From the NCBI GenBank assembly GCA_003564655.1, contig PXES01000410.1, positions 1 to 5,049 of the forward strand: DNA of 5,049 nt, read 5' to 3'. This document shows positions 1-5,049 of the stretch, piece by piece. How positions within the stretch are numbered: the stretch's first letter is position 1; each line of letters opens with the position of its first letter. Both the position numbers and the translations under genes were made by a program. The notes beneath the pieces are model-generated. The model was given only the letters and a program-made list of their open reading frames with translations, had not been told where the DNA came from and did not search any database. Origin of the DNA: Paracoccaceae bacterium. Lineage in GTDB: Bacteria > Pseudomonadota > Alphaproteobacteria > Rhodobacterales > Rhodobacteraceae.

Positions 1-524
1 GTGCAGGCCGACAGGCTGCTGGTGGTCACGCACATCCGCTCGCCCGCGATCAGCACCGCGATGGTCTGACCGCCCTGATGGCGCACCAGCGCCGAGGAGC
101 CGCGGATCCCCAGTGTCGCGCCCGGCGTGCGGATCTCGGCATCGTTGTTGCGGCTGCCCTGCCCGCCGATGAAGCGCAGCGCGCCCGTGGTCAGGCTGAC
201 CCCGACCTGCCCCTGCTGCCCGGCGGGGTCGAAGACGAAGCGATCCAGCACCACCTGCGAATTCGGCGCGACCGAGAGTGTTGTCTGATCCTGAAACAGC
301 AGCTGGCTACGGCCCGAGGGGCCGGTGCGGATGCTGTCATCGGCGAACACACCGCCGCGCGGTTGCAGGCTGCGCTCGCCCTGTCCCGGCGCGGTGCCGA
401 AGACCTGCGGCTGCAACGAGGCCACCACCCCGATCTGCTGGGCATTGGCAAAGCTGAAGGGCAGCAGCACGCACAGCGTGCCCATCGCGAAAACCTTGTT
501 GCGCAGGTTTGCTCTTGGCGTCAT
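1..524 (-). CDS. FecR-domain periplasmic protein (3' end cut by window edge)
   Basis: The reading frame opens with ATG at 524 and runs off the left edge without a stop, giving 174 residues. Residues 1-28 look like a Sec signal peptide: basic start (R4, R8, K10), hydrophobic core, and an ANA|Q cleavage site after A28. The rest matches the FecR domain (PF04773 type): 'DDSIRTGPSGRSQLLFQDQ' at about 62-80, 'LDRFVFDP' at 93-100, 'TTGALRFIGG' at 112-121, and 'IRTPGATLGIRGSS' at 131-144, equivalent to the usual TPxAxxGxRGT. There is no N-terminal cytoplasmic anti-sigma segment or membrane anchor, so this is not a classical FecR iron-signalling regulator. It looks like a stand-alone exported FecR domain, a type thought to bind ligand or cell-wall material. 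Two cysteines (C165, C174) could form a periplasmic disulfide. The start lies 1 nt after the stop of the upstream TPR/barrel gene, so the two are probably cotranslated. Family call is firm; function is unknown. Confidence 0.88.
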   Translation of the reverse strand, partial: MTPRANLRNKVFAMGTLCVLLPFSFANAQQIGVVASLQPQVFGTAPGQGERSLQPRGGVFADDSIRTGPSGRSQLLFQDQTTLSVAPNSQVVLDRFVFDPAGQQGQVGVSLTTGALRFIGGQGSRNNDAEIRTPGATLGIRGSSALVRHQGGQTIAVLIAGERMCVTTSSLSAC

Positions 525-536
525 CTCAGAACTCCC
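522..536 (-). promoter_or_regulatory. Translational coupling site between TPR/barrel and FecR genes
   Basis: On the minus strand the TPR/barrel gene stops with TGA (528-526), one base follows, and ATG of the FecR gene begins at 524. A GGGAG Shine-Dalgarno (536-532) sits 7 nt upstream of the ATG, inside the last codons of the first gene. This supports the ATG at 524 as the start and suggests that ribosomes finishing the first gene reinitiate on the second. Confidence 0.7.
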
Positions 537-1707
537 GCCCGATCTGCACCGTGAAAACGGTATTGCGCTGGTCGCGCCCCGCGACATCCGAATGCCGCCG
601 CTCGGCGCGCGCGCCAAGATCCACGAACACTTCGCGCGTGGCGTAGGCGCGCAGTCCGATGCCCGCAGCCTGCAGACGTTCGTTGCGCGGGTCGGCGCCA
701 GTCTCGCGCAGCCAGTCGGCCTGGATATGGGCGCTGGCGGCCCATTTGCGCGGCATTTCACCAACACTGAACTGATGCACGGCATCCAGCCGCGCCCCGC
801 GTGTGAGGATATGGCTGCCGGTCGACCATTCGCGCTCGACCCGCACCGCGGCGCGCAGCAGGCTGTCGCGTGTGGGTCGGTAGCTCAGCCCTGCCAGCGC
901 GCGCGCGACATTGCGCGCGGCACCCGAGCGCAGCACCCGCCCGGCCCGCAGATCGGCGAAGCTGGAAAGCTCGCGTGTGTGGGTGTTGTCGTATTGCACC
1001 CCGACAAAGCCGATGCGCCGGTTGGTTCCGGCGCTGTCGCGCTCGAGCCGGGCCTCGACATAGGGGCGCAGCCGCGCCCCATAGGCCGAGTCGCCCAGGG
1101 TGAGCCATGGGCCGGACCTTAGCGCCAGGCTCTGGCGGTCGCTCAGCGCGCCGTTGCGGCCAAGGATCGCCAGGCTCAGATCCGTCTGCCAGTAATCGCG
1201 ATTGCTGCCGCCAAGATCCTGCTGCCAGACAAGCCGCGCCCGCACGATGGGCCGTGTTGTGCCAGCGCGATGGATGGCCCCTGCCGCCACCTGCCCGCTG
1301 AACCGAGAGGGCGAGCGCGCCGTGGTGTTCTCGCGCTGATAGGCGGCAAGTTCGTCGGCTGTGGCGCTATCGGTCGGCGTGACGCGGGCGAAATGATACG
1401 CCGCCATCTCCGTCGCACCGAGCGCCTGATAGGCAATGGCGAGTTCGTAGCGCGCCGTGCCATCGGTGGGGTCGAGTTGCAGCGCCCGTTCAAGCGTCGA
1501 GACTGCTGCCTCGTAATCGCGCAGCAGCACCGACAGGCGGGCGTAATCGCGCATCAACCCGCGATCATCGGGGGCAACAAGCATCTGGCGGAAGACGGCG
1601 TCGCGCTGGGCTTCAAGTCCAGCAGCTTGCGCTGCACCCGGCGCGGAGAGCGCGAGAACGGCTATCAGGCAGAGCGACCGGAGCGCTCGGGGCAGCGATG
1701 CAGGCAC
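526..1707 (-). CDS. Exported TPR protein with C-terminal outer-membrane beta-barrel-like domain
   Basis: This encodes 393 residues from a GTG start; no ATG precedes it in frame before an upstream stop, and an AGGAG lies 10 nt before the GTG. Residues 1-28 form a clear signal peptide with AQA|A cleavage. Residues about 50-114 look like two TPR helical hairpins, with signatures such as 'DYEAAVSTLERALQLDP' and 'ARYELAIAYQALGATEMAA'. From about 135 to the end, stretches of alternating polar and non-polar residues separated by short turns (for example 'RPYVEARLERD', 'RIGFVGVQYD', 'EVFVDLGARAERR') suggest a beta-barrel. The protein ends in 'VFTVQIGREF'; a terminal Phe on the last strand is a recognised outer-membrane barrel signal. 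A periplasmic TPR followed by a barrel resembles Slam (surface lipoprotein assembly modifier, DUF560) and PgaA-like exporters, but I cannot fix the family. It is followed after 1 nt by the FecR-domain gene, implying a joint envelope or surface function. Exported TPR-plus-barrel is likely; substrate unknown. Confidence 0.85.
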   Translation of the reverse strand: MPASLPRALRSLCLIAVLALSAPGAAQAAGLEAQRDAVFRQMLVAPDDRGLMRDYARLSVLLRDYEAAVSTLERALQLDPTDGTARYELAIAYQALGATEMAAYHFARVTPTDSATADELAAYQRENTTARSPSRFSGQVAAGAIHRAGTTRPIVRARLVWQQDLGGSNRDYWQTDLSLAILGRNGALSDRQSLALRSGPWLTLGDSAYGARLRPYVEARLERDSAGTNRRIGFVGVQYDNTHTRELSSFADLRAGRVLRSGAARNVARALAGLSYRPTRDSLLRAAVRVEREWSTGSHILTRGARLDAVHQFSVGEMPRKWAASAHIQADWLRETGADPRNERLQAAGIGLRAYATREVFVDLGARAERRHSDVAGRDQRNTVFTVQIGREF

Positions 1708-1717
1708 GGGCAGGACA

Positions 1718-1722
1718 CTCCT
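1718..1722 (-). promoter_or_regulatory. Shine-Dalgarno supporting the GTG start at 1707
   Basis: AGGAG on the minus strand lies 10 nt upstream of GTG 1707-1705. The spacing is slightly long but workable. The next upstream in-frame codons contain no ATG before a stop, so this site decides the GTG start. The signal peptide begins directly after it, which agrees. Confidence 0.6.
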
Positions 1723-1775
1723 GACACACGAGGTTTCGGGGAACGCGGTGTCACACGTTCACCTAACGCCCGCGG

Positions 1776-1805
1776 AGTCTGATGGCTGCGCCCCGGACAA
1801 GTCAA
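1776..1805 (-). promoter_or_regulatory. Possible sigma-70 promoter for the TPR/FecR unit
   Basis: On the minus strand, TTGACT (1805-1800) matches the -35 consensus at five of six positions. An 18-bp spacer then leads to CAGACT (1781-1776), a weak -10 with three of six matches. Transcription would start about 60 nt before the GTG. A GAGTC site (1775-1779), the GANTC target of the alphaproteobacterial CcrM methylase, overlaps the -10. The poor -10 makes this only a candidate. Confidence 0.25.
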
Positions 1806-1860
1806 CCGCGACAGTCCCGTGCGCGGACGAATATGGCCCTGGCGTGGCGTATTGGCCGCA

Positions 1861-1924
1861 GGCCCCGCCCGGCCATCGGCCGGGCAGCGCCCGCGAGCGG
1901 GCCATCGGGAGGGCGGGCGGGGCC
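1861..1924. repeat. GC-rich nested inverted-repeat element
   Basis: An 11-bp perfect inverted repeat forms the outer arms: GGCCCCGCCCG at 1861-1871 and CGGGCGGGGCC at 1914-1924. Between them lie two smaller perfect hairpins: GCCCGGCC/GGCCGGGC (1867-1874 with 1878-1885, loop ATC) and GCCCGC/GCGGGC (1889-1894 with 1897-1902). Short direct repeats also occur: GGCCATCGG at 1871-1879 and 1900-1908, and GAGCGGGC at 1895-1902 and again just outside at 1927-1934. The outer arm and first hairpin share bases 1867-1871, so they may be alternative folds. The layout is like REP/BIME-type intergenic repeats. Whether it recurs in the genome cannot be seen from one copy. Confidence 0.6.
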
Positions 1925-1930
1925 CCGAGC

Positions 1931-1947
1931 GGGCGCTTTTCGCGCCC
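1931..1947 (-). terminator. Hairpin downstream of gabD, possible terminator or mRNA 3'-end stabiliser
   Basis: A perfect 6-bp all-GC stem (GGGCGC at 1931-1936 and GCGCCC at 1942-1947) has a 5-nt loop that reads GAAAA on the minus strand. It lies about 30 nt past the gabD stop, where a 3'-end structure is expected. No U-tract follows in either direction, so intrinsic termination is doubtful. It may instead stop exonucleases, or belong to the neighbouring inverted-repeat element. Confidence 0.35.
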
Positions 1948-1952
1948 CCCCG

Positions 1953-1964
1953 GCGACGCGTCGC
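1953..1964. repeat. Perfect 12-bp palindrome just after the gabD stop
   Basis: GCGACGCGTCGC is identical to its own reverse complement. It begins 14 nt beyond the gabD stop codon, adjacent to the other hairpins in this GC-rich spacer. It may be a protein-binding site or part of the 3'-end structure of the gabD transcript. No function can be assigned. Confidence 0.5.
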
Positions 1965-1978
1965 GGGCCCGGCGCGGC

Positions 1979-3457
1979 TCAGACGCTCAGGCAGATATAC
2001 TTCATCTCGAGATATTCCTCGATCCCGTGGCTTGAGCCCTCACGCCCCATCCCCGACTGCTTGACGCCGCCGAAGGGCGCGACCTCGGTCGAGATGATGC
2101 CCGTGTTCACCCCCACGATCCCGTATTCCAGCGCCTCTTGCACGCGGGTGATCCGGCCCACATCGCGGGCGTAGAAATAGGCCGCAAGCCCGAAGATCGT
2201 GTCATTGGCCTGGGCGATCACCTCGTCCTCGGTCTCGAAGCTGAAGAGCGGGGCAAGCGGTCCGAAGGTCTCTTCGCGCGCAACCTTCATCTCGGGCGTC
2301 ACGCCAGTCACCACGGTCGGCTGGAAGAACGTGCCGCCAAGGCTGTGCCGCTCGCCGCCGGTGACGACCTTGCCGCCATGCTCTACCACATCGCGCAGAT
2401 GGTTTTCGACCTTCTCGACGGCGGCGTCATTGATCAGCGGTCCTGCCTGCACCCCCTCGGTCATGCCGTCGCCGACCTTCAACTCCGAGACGGCCTTCGC
2501 CAGCTTCTCGGCAAAGGCGTCATAGACCCCGGCCTGTACATAAATGCGATTGGCGCAGACGCAGGTCTGGCCGTTATTGCGGAACTTGCACATGATCGCG
2601 CCCTGGACGGCCGCATCCAGATCGGCGTCGTCGAAAACGATGAAGGGCGCGTTGCCGCCCAACTCCATCGAGCATTTCATCACCTGATCGGCGGCCTGGC
2701 GCAGCAGGATGCGTCCGACCTCGGTCGAGCCGGTGAAGCTGAGCTTGCGCACGGCGGGGTTCTCGCAGAATTCCTTGCCGATATCGGACGAGCGCGAGGA
2801 CGGGATCATCGACAACACCCCCTTGGGCACGCCCGCGCGCTCGGCCAGAACCGCCATCGCCAGCGCCGAGAGCGGCGTCTCGGCGGCGGGGCGGGCGACG
2901 AAGCCGCAGCCCGCCGCAAGCGCCGGAGCCACCTTGCGCGCGATCATCGCATTGGGGAAGTTCCATGGCGTGATCGAGGCCGCAACGCCGATGGGCTGGC
3001 GAATGACCGTGATGCGCTTGTCAGCCTGATGACCGGGGATGGTCTCGCCATAGACGCGCTTTGCCTCTTCGCCGAACCATTCGACGAAGGACGCGCCATA
3101 GGCGATCTCGCCGCGCGACTCGGCAAGGGGCTTGCCCATCTCGGCCGTCAGGATCATCGCCAGATCCTCGGTATTCGCGACCATCAGATCGAACCAGCGA
3201 CGCAAGACCTGCGCACGCTCCTTGGCCGGGCGCGCGGCCCAGTCGTGGCGGGCCGTGTCGGCAGCAGCGATGGCACGTGCGGTCTCGGTACGCGAAAAAT
3301 CGGCGACGCGCGCGATCACGTCGCCGCGGGCGGGGTTGATGACCTCGAACTGCGCGCCGTCATCGGCCTCGACCCACTCGCCCGCGATCAGACCGCGGGT
3401 CTCGAGAAGCGTCGGATCCGACAGCATGGCGGCAAGGTCGGTTTTCTGGTCCAGCAT
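1979..3457 (-). CDS. gabD: Succinate-semialdehyde dehydrogenase (NAD(P)+)
   Basis: This cytoplasmic enzyme oxidises succinic semialdehyde to succinate, feeding 4-aminobutyrate and related carbon into the TCA cycle. At 492 aa it is full length, and it follows E. coli GabD closely from memory (482 aa), including 'FVEWFGEEAKRVYGETIPGHQADKR' near 124-148, shown here only to mark the substrate-side region. Catalytic residues are present: Asn166 in 'TPWNFP', general base Glu265 in 'MELGGNAP', and nucleophile Cys299 in 'NNGQTCVCANR', with Cys301 two residues on. 'FTGSTEVG' (241-248) and 'EETFGP' (395-400) are intact. Two departures stand out: the usual cofactor Lys (E. coli K179, 'KPASQTP') is Arg189 in 'ARPAAETP', and the usual 'TGS' after the fourth strand reads 'PSS' (219-221). 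The ATG has a strong AAGGAG (3468-3463) 5 nt upstream. No gabT or regulator adjoins it; it is divergent from the diguanylate cyclase. Identification is firm; NAD versus NADP preference cannot be read. Confidence 0.95.
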   Translation of the reverse strand: MLDQKTDLAAMLSDPTLLETRGLIAGEWVEADDGAQFEVINPARGDVIARVADFSRTETARAIAAADTARHDWAARPAKERAQVLRRWFDLMVANTEDLAMILTAEMGKPLAESRGEIAYGASFVEWFGEEAKRVYGETIPGHQADKRITVIRQPIGVAASITPWNFPNAMIARKVAPALAAGCGFVARPAAETPLSALAMAVLAERAGVPKGVLSMIPSSRSSDIGKEFCENPAVRKLSFTGSTEVGRILLRQAADQVMKCSMELGGNAPFIVFDDADLDAAVQGAIMCKFRNNGQTCVCANRIYVQAGVYDAFAEKLAKAVSELKVGDGMTEGVQAGPLINDAAVEKVENHLRDVVEHGGKVVTGGERHSLGGTFFQPTVVTGVTPEMKVAREETFGPLAPLFSFETEDEVIAQANDTIFGLAAYFYARDVGRITRVQEALEYGIVGVNTGIISTEVAPFGGVKQSGMGREGSSHGIEEYLEMKYICLSV

Positions 3458-3545
3458 GATCTCTCCTTGTGGCTACGGCCCCCGCGCGCCCGGCCCCTAT
3501 TGCGTCTCGGGCCAGGCGCGTCGGGCACCGCTTGAACATGCCCGG

Positions 3546-3574
3546 ACACTAGTCCCTTGCAGGCCGTATGTCAC
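3546..3574 (-). promoter_or_regulatory. Possible sigma-70 promoter for gabD
   Basis: On the minus strand GTGACA (3574-3569, five of six to TTGACA) is followed after exactly 17 bp by TAGTGT (3551-3546, three of six to TATAAT). This would place the transcript start about 80 nt before the gabD ATG, in the 198-bp spacer shared with the divergent cyclase gene. The -10 is weak, so this is a candidate only. I saw no convincing promoter for the plus-strand gene in the same spacer. Confidence 0.3.
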
Positions 3575-3629
3575 GGGGATGCGCCGGAAAGGAGCAGCGC
3601 AAGGCTTCCTTAACCCGCGCCTGCCATGC

Positions 3630-3643
3630 TGCGCGCGCATGCA
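3630..3643. repeat. Alternating purine-pyrimidine tract with palindrome before the cyclase gene
   Basis: Bases 3630-3643 alternate pyrimidine and purine without a break, and 3630-3639 (TGCGCGCGCA) is a perfect palindrome. CATGC (3625-3629) and GCATG (3637-3641) also form 5-bp inverted arms around it. The tract abuts the ribosome-binding site of the cyclase gene, so it could be a small operator, a hairpin affecting initiation, or a chance feature of GC-rich DNA. Confidence 0.3.
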
Positions 3644-3647
3644 GGAG
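3643..3647 (+). promoter_or_regulatory. Shine-Dalgarno of the diguanylate cyclase gene
   Basis: AGGAG lies 8 nt upstream of ATG 3656. It selects this ATG over an earlier ATG at 3639, which is in another frame and has no such site. The PAS domain begins about 17 codons after this start, leaving no room for a missing N-terminal membrane segment. Confidence 0.65.
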
Positions 3648-3655
3648 AGGGCCGG

Positions 3656-5049
3656 ATGACACGCCAGCGCACAAAGCCCCGCACCCCGCCCGAGGGCGAG
3701 GCGTTCTTCGCGCAGATGGTGATGCGGCATTCCTCGGACGGGGTGGTGATCTGCGACCCGGCGCGGCGTGCGGTCTGGGTCAACGCGGCCTTCACCACAC
3801 AGATGGGCTACACCACCGACGACATGGCGGGGAAGGACCCGGGAAGCGTGCTGAAGGGGCCCGAAACCGACCCTGCGACCACGCGCGCCATCCACGCCGC
3901 CTGCGCCGCCCGGCGCGAAATCCGTACCGATATCCTCAACTACACGCGCTCCGGCACCGCGATCTGGGTCGATCTGAAGATCACGCCCGTCTATGACGAC
4001 AGCGGGCGGCACACGCATTTCATCTCGACCATGCGCGACATTTCCGAGCGCAAGGCGCTCGAGCAGCAGAACGAGGCGATGCGCCACGCCGAGGAACTAC
4101 GGCAGACCGAACGGCACCTGCTGGCCCTGACCAGTGAGTGGCTCTATTCCGCCCGGTCCTTCGACGAGTTGCTGATGGTCATCCAGCGCGCCACGCATAC
4201 GCTGATCCCCGAAGCCGATGGCGCGCTCTACATCTATGACAACTCGCGCGCGACGCTCGAACTGGCCACAAGCTGGGGCACGGTGCCGGATTTCCCGCCG
4301 CGCATACAGCCCGATGACTGCTGGGCACTGCGGCGAGGGCGGGCCTATAATTACGGGCTCAAGCCGATCCAGTTCGCCTGCGACCATGTCGGCAAGTCGG
4401 GCACGCCGTATTTCTGTCTGCCCATCATCGCGCATGGCGAAACGATCGGACTGATGCATGTCCTCTTCGACGGGTTCGAGGAGGATGGCCTGATGCGCCA
4501 CATGCGCGAGGAGGTGTTGCGCAACCGCTGGGACATCTCGCTCATCTGCGCCGAGCAGATCAGCCTTGCCGTCGCCAATGTCCGCCTGCGGCAGGAGTTG
4601 CACGACCGTTCGGTGCGCGACGCGTTGACAGGGCTGTCGAACCGGCGCTGGTTCACCGAACGCGCCGCGCGCGAGATCGAGGCGGCGGCGCGCGACCAGC
4701 GCCCGATGGCACTGATCCTGCTGGATGTCGATCACTTCAAGTCATTCAACGACAGCTTCGGCCATGACGCGGGCGATCTGGTGTTGCGCGAGGTCGGCGC
4801 GATCCTGCAGCGCGCGGCCACGGAGCAGGTGCATCCCTGCCGGATCGGGGGAGAGGAATTCGCCCTGCTCTGCCCCGACCATGACCTGCCGCGCGCGCGC
4901 GATCTGGCCGAGGCGGTGCGCAAGCGAATCGCCGCGCACAGCTTCGCCATACCCGGGCAGGCCCTGCCGCAGGTGACGGTCTCGGCCGGGATCGGGCTGG
5001 CGGGACGCGATGCCGCGCTGCTTGAGGACGTGATGAAGGCCGCCGACCA
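3656..5049 (+). CDS. PAS-GAF-GGDEF diguanylate cyclase (3' end cut by window edge)
   Basis: The frame runs from ATG 3656 off the right edge (464 codons, no stop). The product should make cyclic di-GMP from two GTP in response to signals read by its sensor domains. It has no signal peptide or membrane segment, so it is cytosolic. Order: PAS at about 17-130, ending in 'MRDISERK'; a charged coiled-coil linker at about 131-160; GAF at about 168-310; a signalling helix leading into 'RDALTGLSNRR' (321-331); then GGDEF to the edge. Catalytic residues are present: metal-binding D357, GTP-binding N365 and D374 in 'DVDHFKSFNDSFGHDAGD', and the signature GGEEF at 398-402, an active variant. The RxxD inhibitory site expected at 389-392 reads TEQV, so it is absent. 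The PAS resembles LOV domains ('KGPETDPAT', 'ILNYTRSGTAIWVDL') but has no cysteine at the flavin-adduct position. The GAF has C222, C242, H244 and C254. Only the last part of the GGDEF domain is missing, and a following EAL domain beyond the edge cannot be excluded. Active cyclase is likely; ligand unknown. Confidence 0.92.
   Translation, partial: MTRQRTKPRTPPEGEAFFAQMVMRHSSDGVVICDPARRAVWVNAAFTTQMGYTTDDMAGKDPGSVLKGPETDPATTRAIHAACAARREIRTDILNYTRSGTAIWVDLKITPVYDDSGRHTHFISTMRDISERKALEQQNEAMRHAEELRQTERHLLALTSEWLYSARSFDELLMVIQRATHTLIPEADGALYIYDNSRATLELATSWGTVPDFPPRIQPDDCWALRRGRAYNYGLKPIQFACDHVGKSGTPYFCLPIIAHGETIGLMHVLFDGFEEDGLMRHMREEVLRNRWDISLICAEQISLAVANVRLRQELHDRSVRDALTGLSNRRWFTERAAREIEAAARDQRPMALILLDVDHFKSFNDSFGHDAGDLVLREVGAILQRAATEQVHPCRIGGEEFALLCPDHDLPRARDLAEAVRKRIAAHSFAIPGQALPQVTVSAGIGLAGRDAALLEDVMKAAD

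Noticed and set aside
1..524. Classical FecR of a FecIR iron-signalling system
   Set aside because: The protein starts with a cleavable signal peptide, not an anti-sigma domain and membrane helix, and no FecI-type sigma gene or TonB receptor is in the window.
325..1122. A 265-codon plus-strand frame over the FecR and TPR genes
   Set aside because: The opposite strand carries two genes with signal peptides, domains and coupled starts. The plus-strand product shows no recognisable motif.
1747..1763. GGTG...CACC as a possible operator upstream of the TPR gene
   Set aside because: Only 4-bp arms match, with no symmetry in the 9-bp centre; easily found by chance.
1748..2174. Plus-strand frames covering the GC-rich spacer and the gabD 3' end
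   Set aside because: The products are Arg/Ala/Gly/Pro-rich, run through palindromic DNA, and overlap gabD antisense. No plausible start site.
2138..3535. A 465-codon open frame on the plus strand across gabD
   Set aside because: It is antisense to a clearly recognised, full-length GabD and has the low-complexity R/G/A/H-rich look of GC-driven frames. No ribosome-binding site or domain is visible.
3610..3615. TTAACC as a possible CtrA binding half-site upstream of the cyclase
   Set aside because: The second TTAA half at the required 7-bp spacing is missing.
3497..4087. A 196-codon minus-strand frame spanning the spacer and the PAS domain
   Set aside because: It overlaps the PAS coding sequence and the spacer with no domain signature; it is explained by high GC content.
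4097..4735. A 212-codon minus-strand frame inside the diguanylate cyclase
   Set aside because: The plus strand here encodes GAF and GGDEF motifs in one continuous frame; the antisense product has no motif.

Overview
The window is high-GC DNA whose gene content and protein style point to an alphaproteobacterium, most likely in the Rhodobacteraceae (Rhodobacterales). This comes from similarity to remembered protein families, above all the succinate-semialdehyde dehydrogenase, and was not tested by a search. There are four protein-coding genes, two of them cut by the window edges. I see no RNA genes, insertion sequences or CRISPR arrays.

Left part, minus strand (1-1707): a two-gene unit that makes exported proteins. 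The first gene (1707-526, GTG start) encodes a signal peptide, a short TPR-like helical region and a C-terminal segment that looks like an outer-membrane beta-barrel ending in Phe. One base after its stop, a second gene starts (524 to beyond the left edge). It encodes a periplasmic FecR-domain protein with its own signal peptide. The near-overlap implies translational coupling and a shared job at the cell envelope; the exact role is unknown.

Middle (1708-1978): a 271-bp gap. Its right half is about 87% G+C and packed with inverted repeats: an 11-bp outer pair enclosing two smaller hairpins, a separate 6-bp hairpin, and a perfect 12-bp palindrome. This looks like a folded intergenic repeat element. 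It lies just downstream of gabD, where a terminator would be expected, but has no U-tract.

Centre, minus strand (1979-3457): gabD, a complete succinate-semialdehyde dehydrogenase (492 aa) of the GABA/4-aminobutyrate-to-succinate route, with catalytic Cys299, Glu265 and Asn166. The normally invariant cofactor-binding Lys is Arg189. No gabT or regulator lies next to it in the window.

Right part, plus strand (3656 to beyond the right edge): a soluble PAS-GAF-GGDEF diguanylate cyclase, divergent from gabD across a 198-bp spacer. The active-site residues are present, but the standard RxxD inhibitory site is missing. The PAS domain resembles LOV domains without the photoactive cysteine, and the GAF domain carries a Cys/His set.

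The three transcription units (envelope pair, gabD, cyclase) show no obvious shared pathway. The most promising unexplained elements are the FecR/TPR-barrel pair, the GC-rich palindromic element, and the sensor half of the cyclase.
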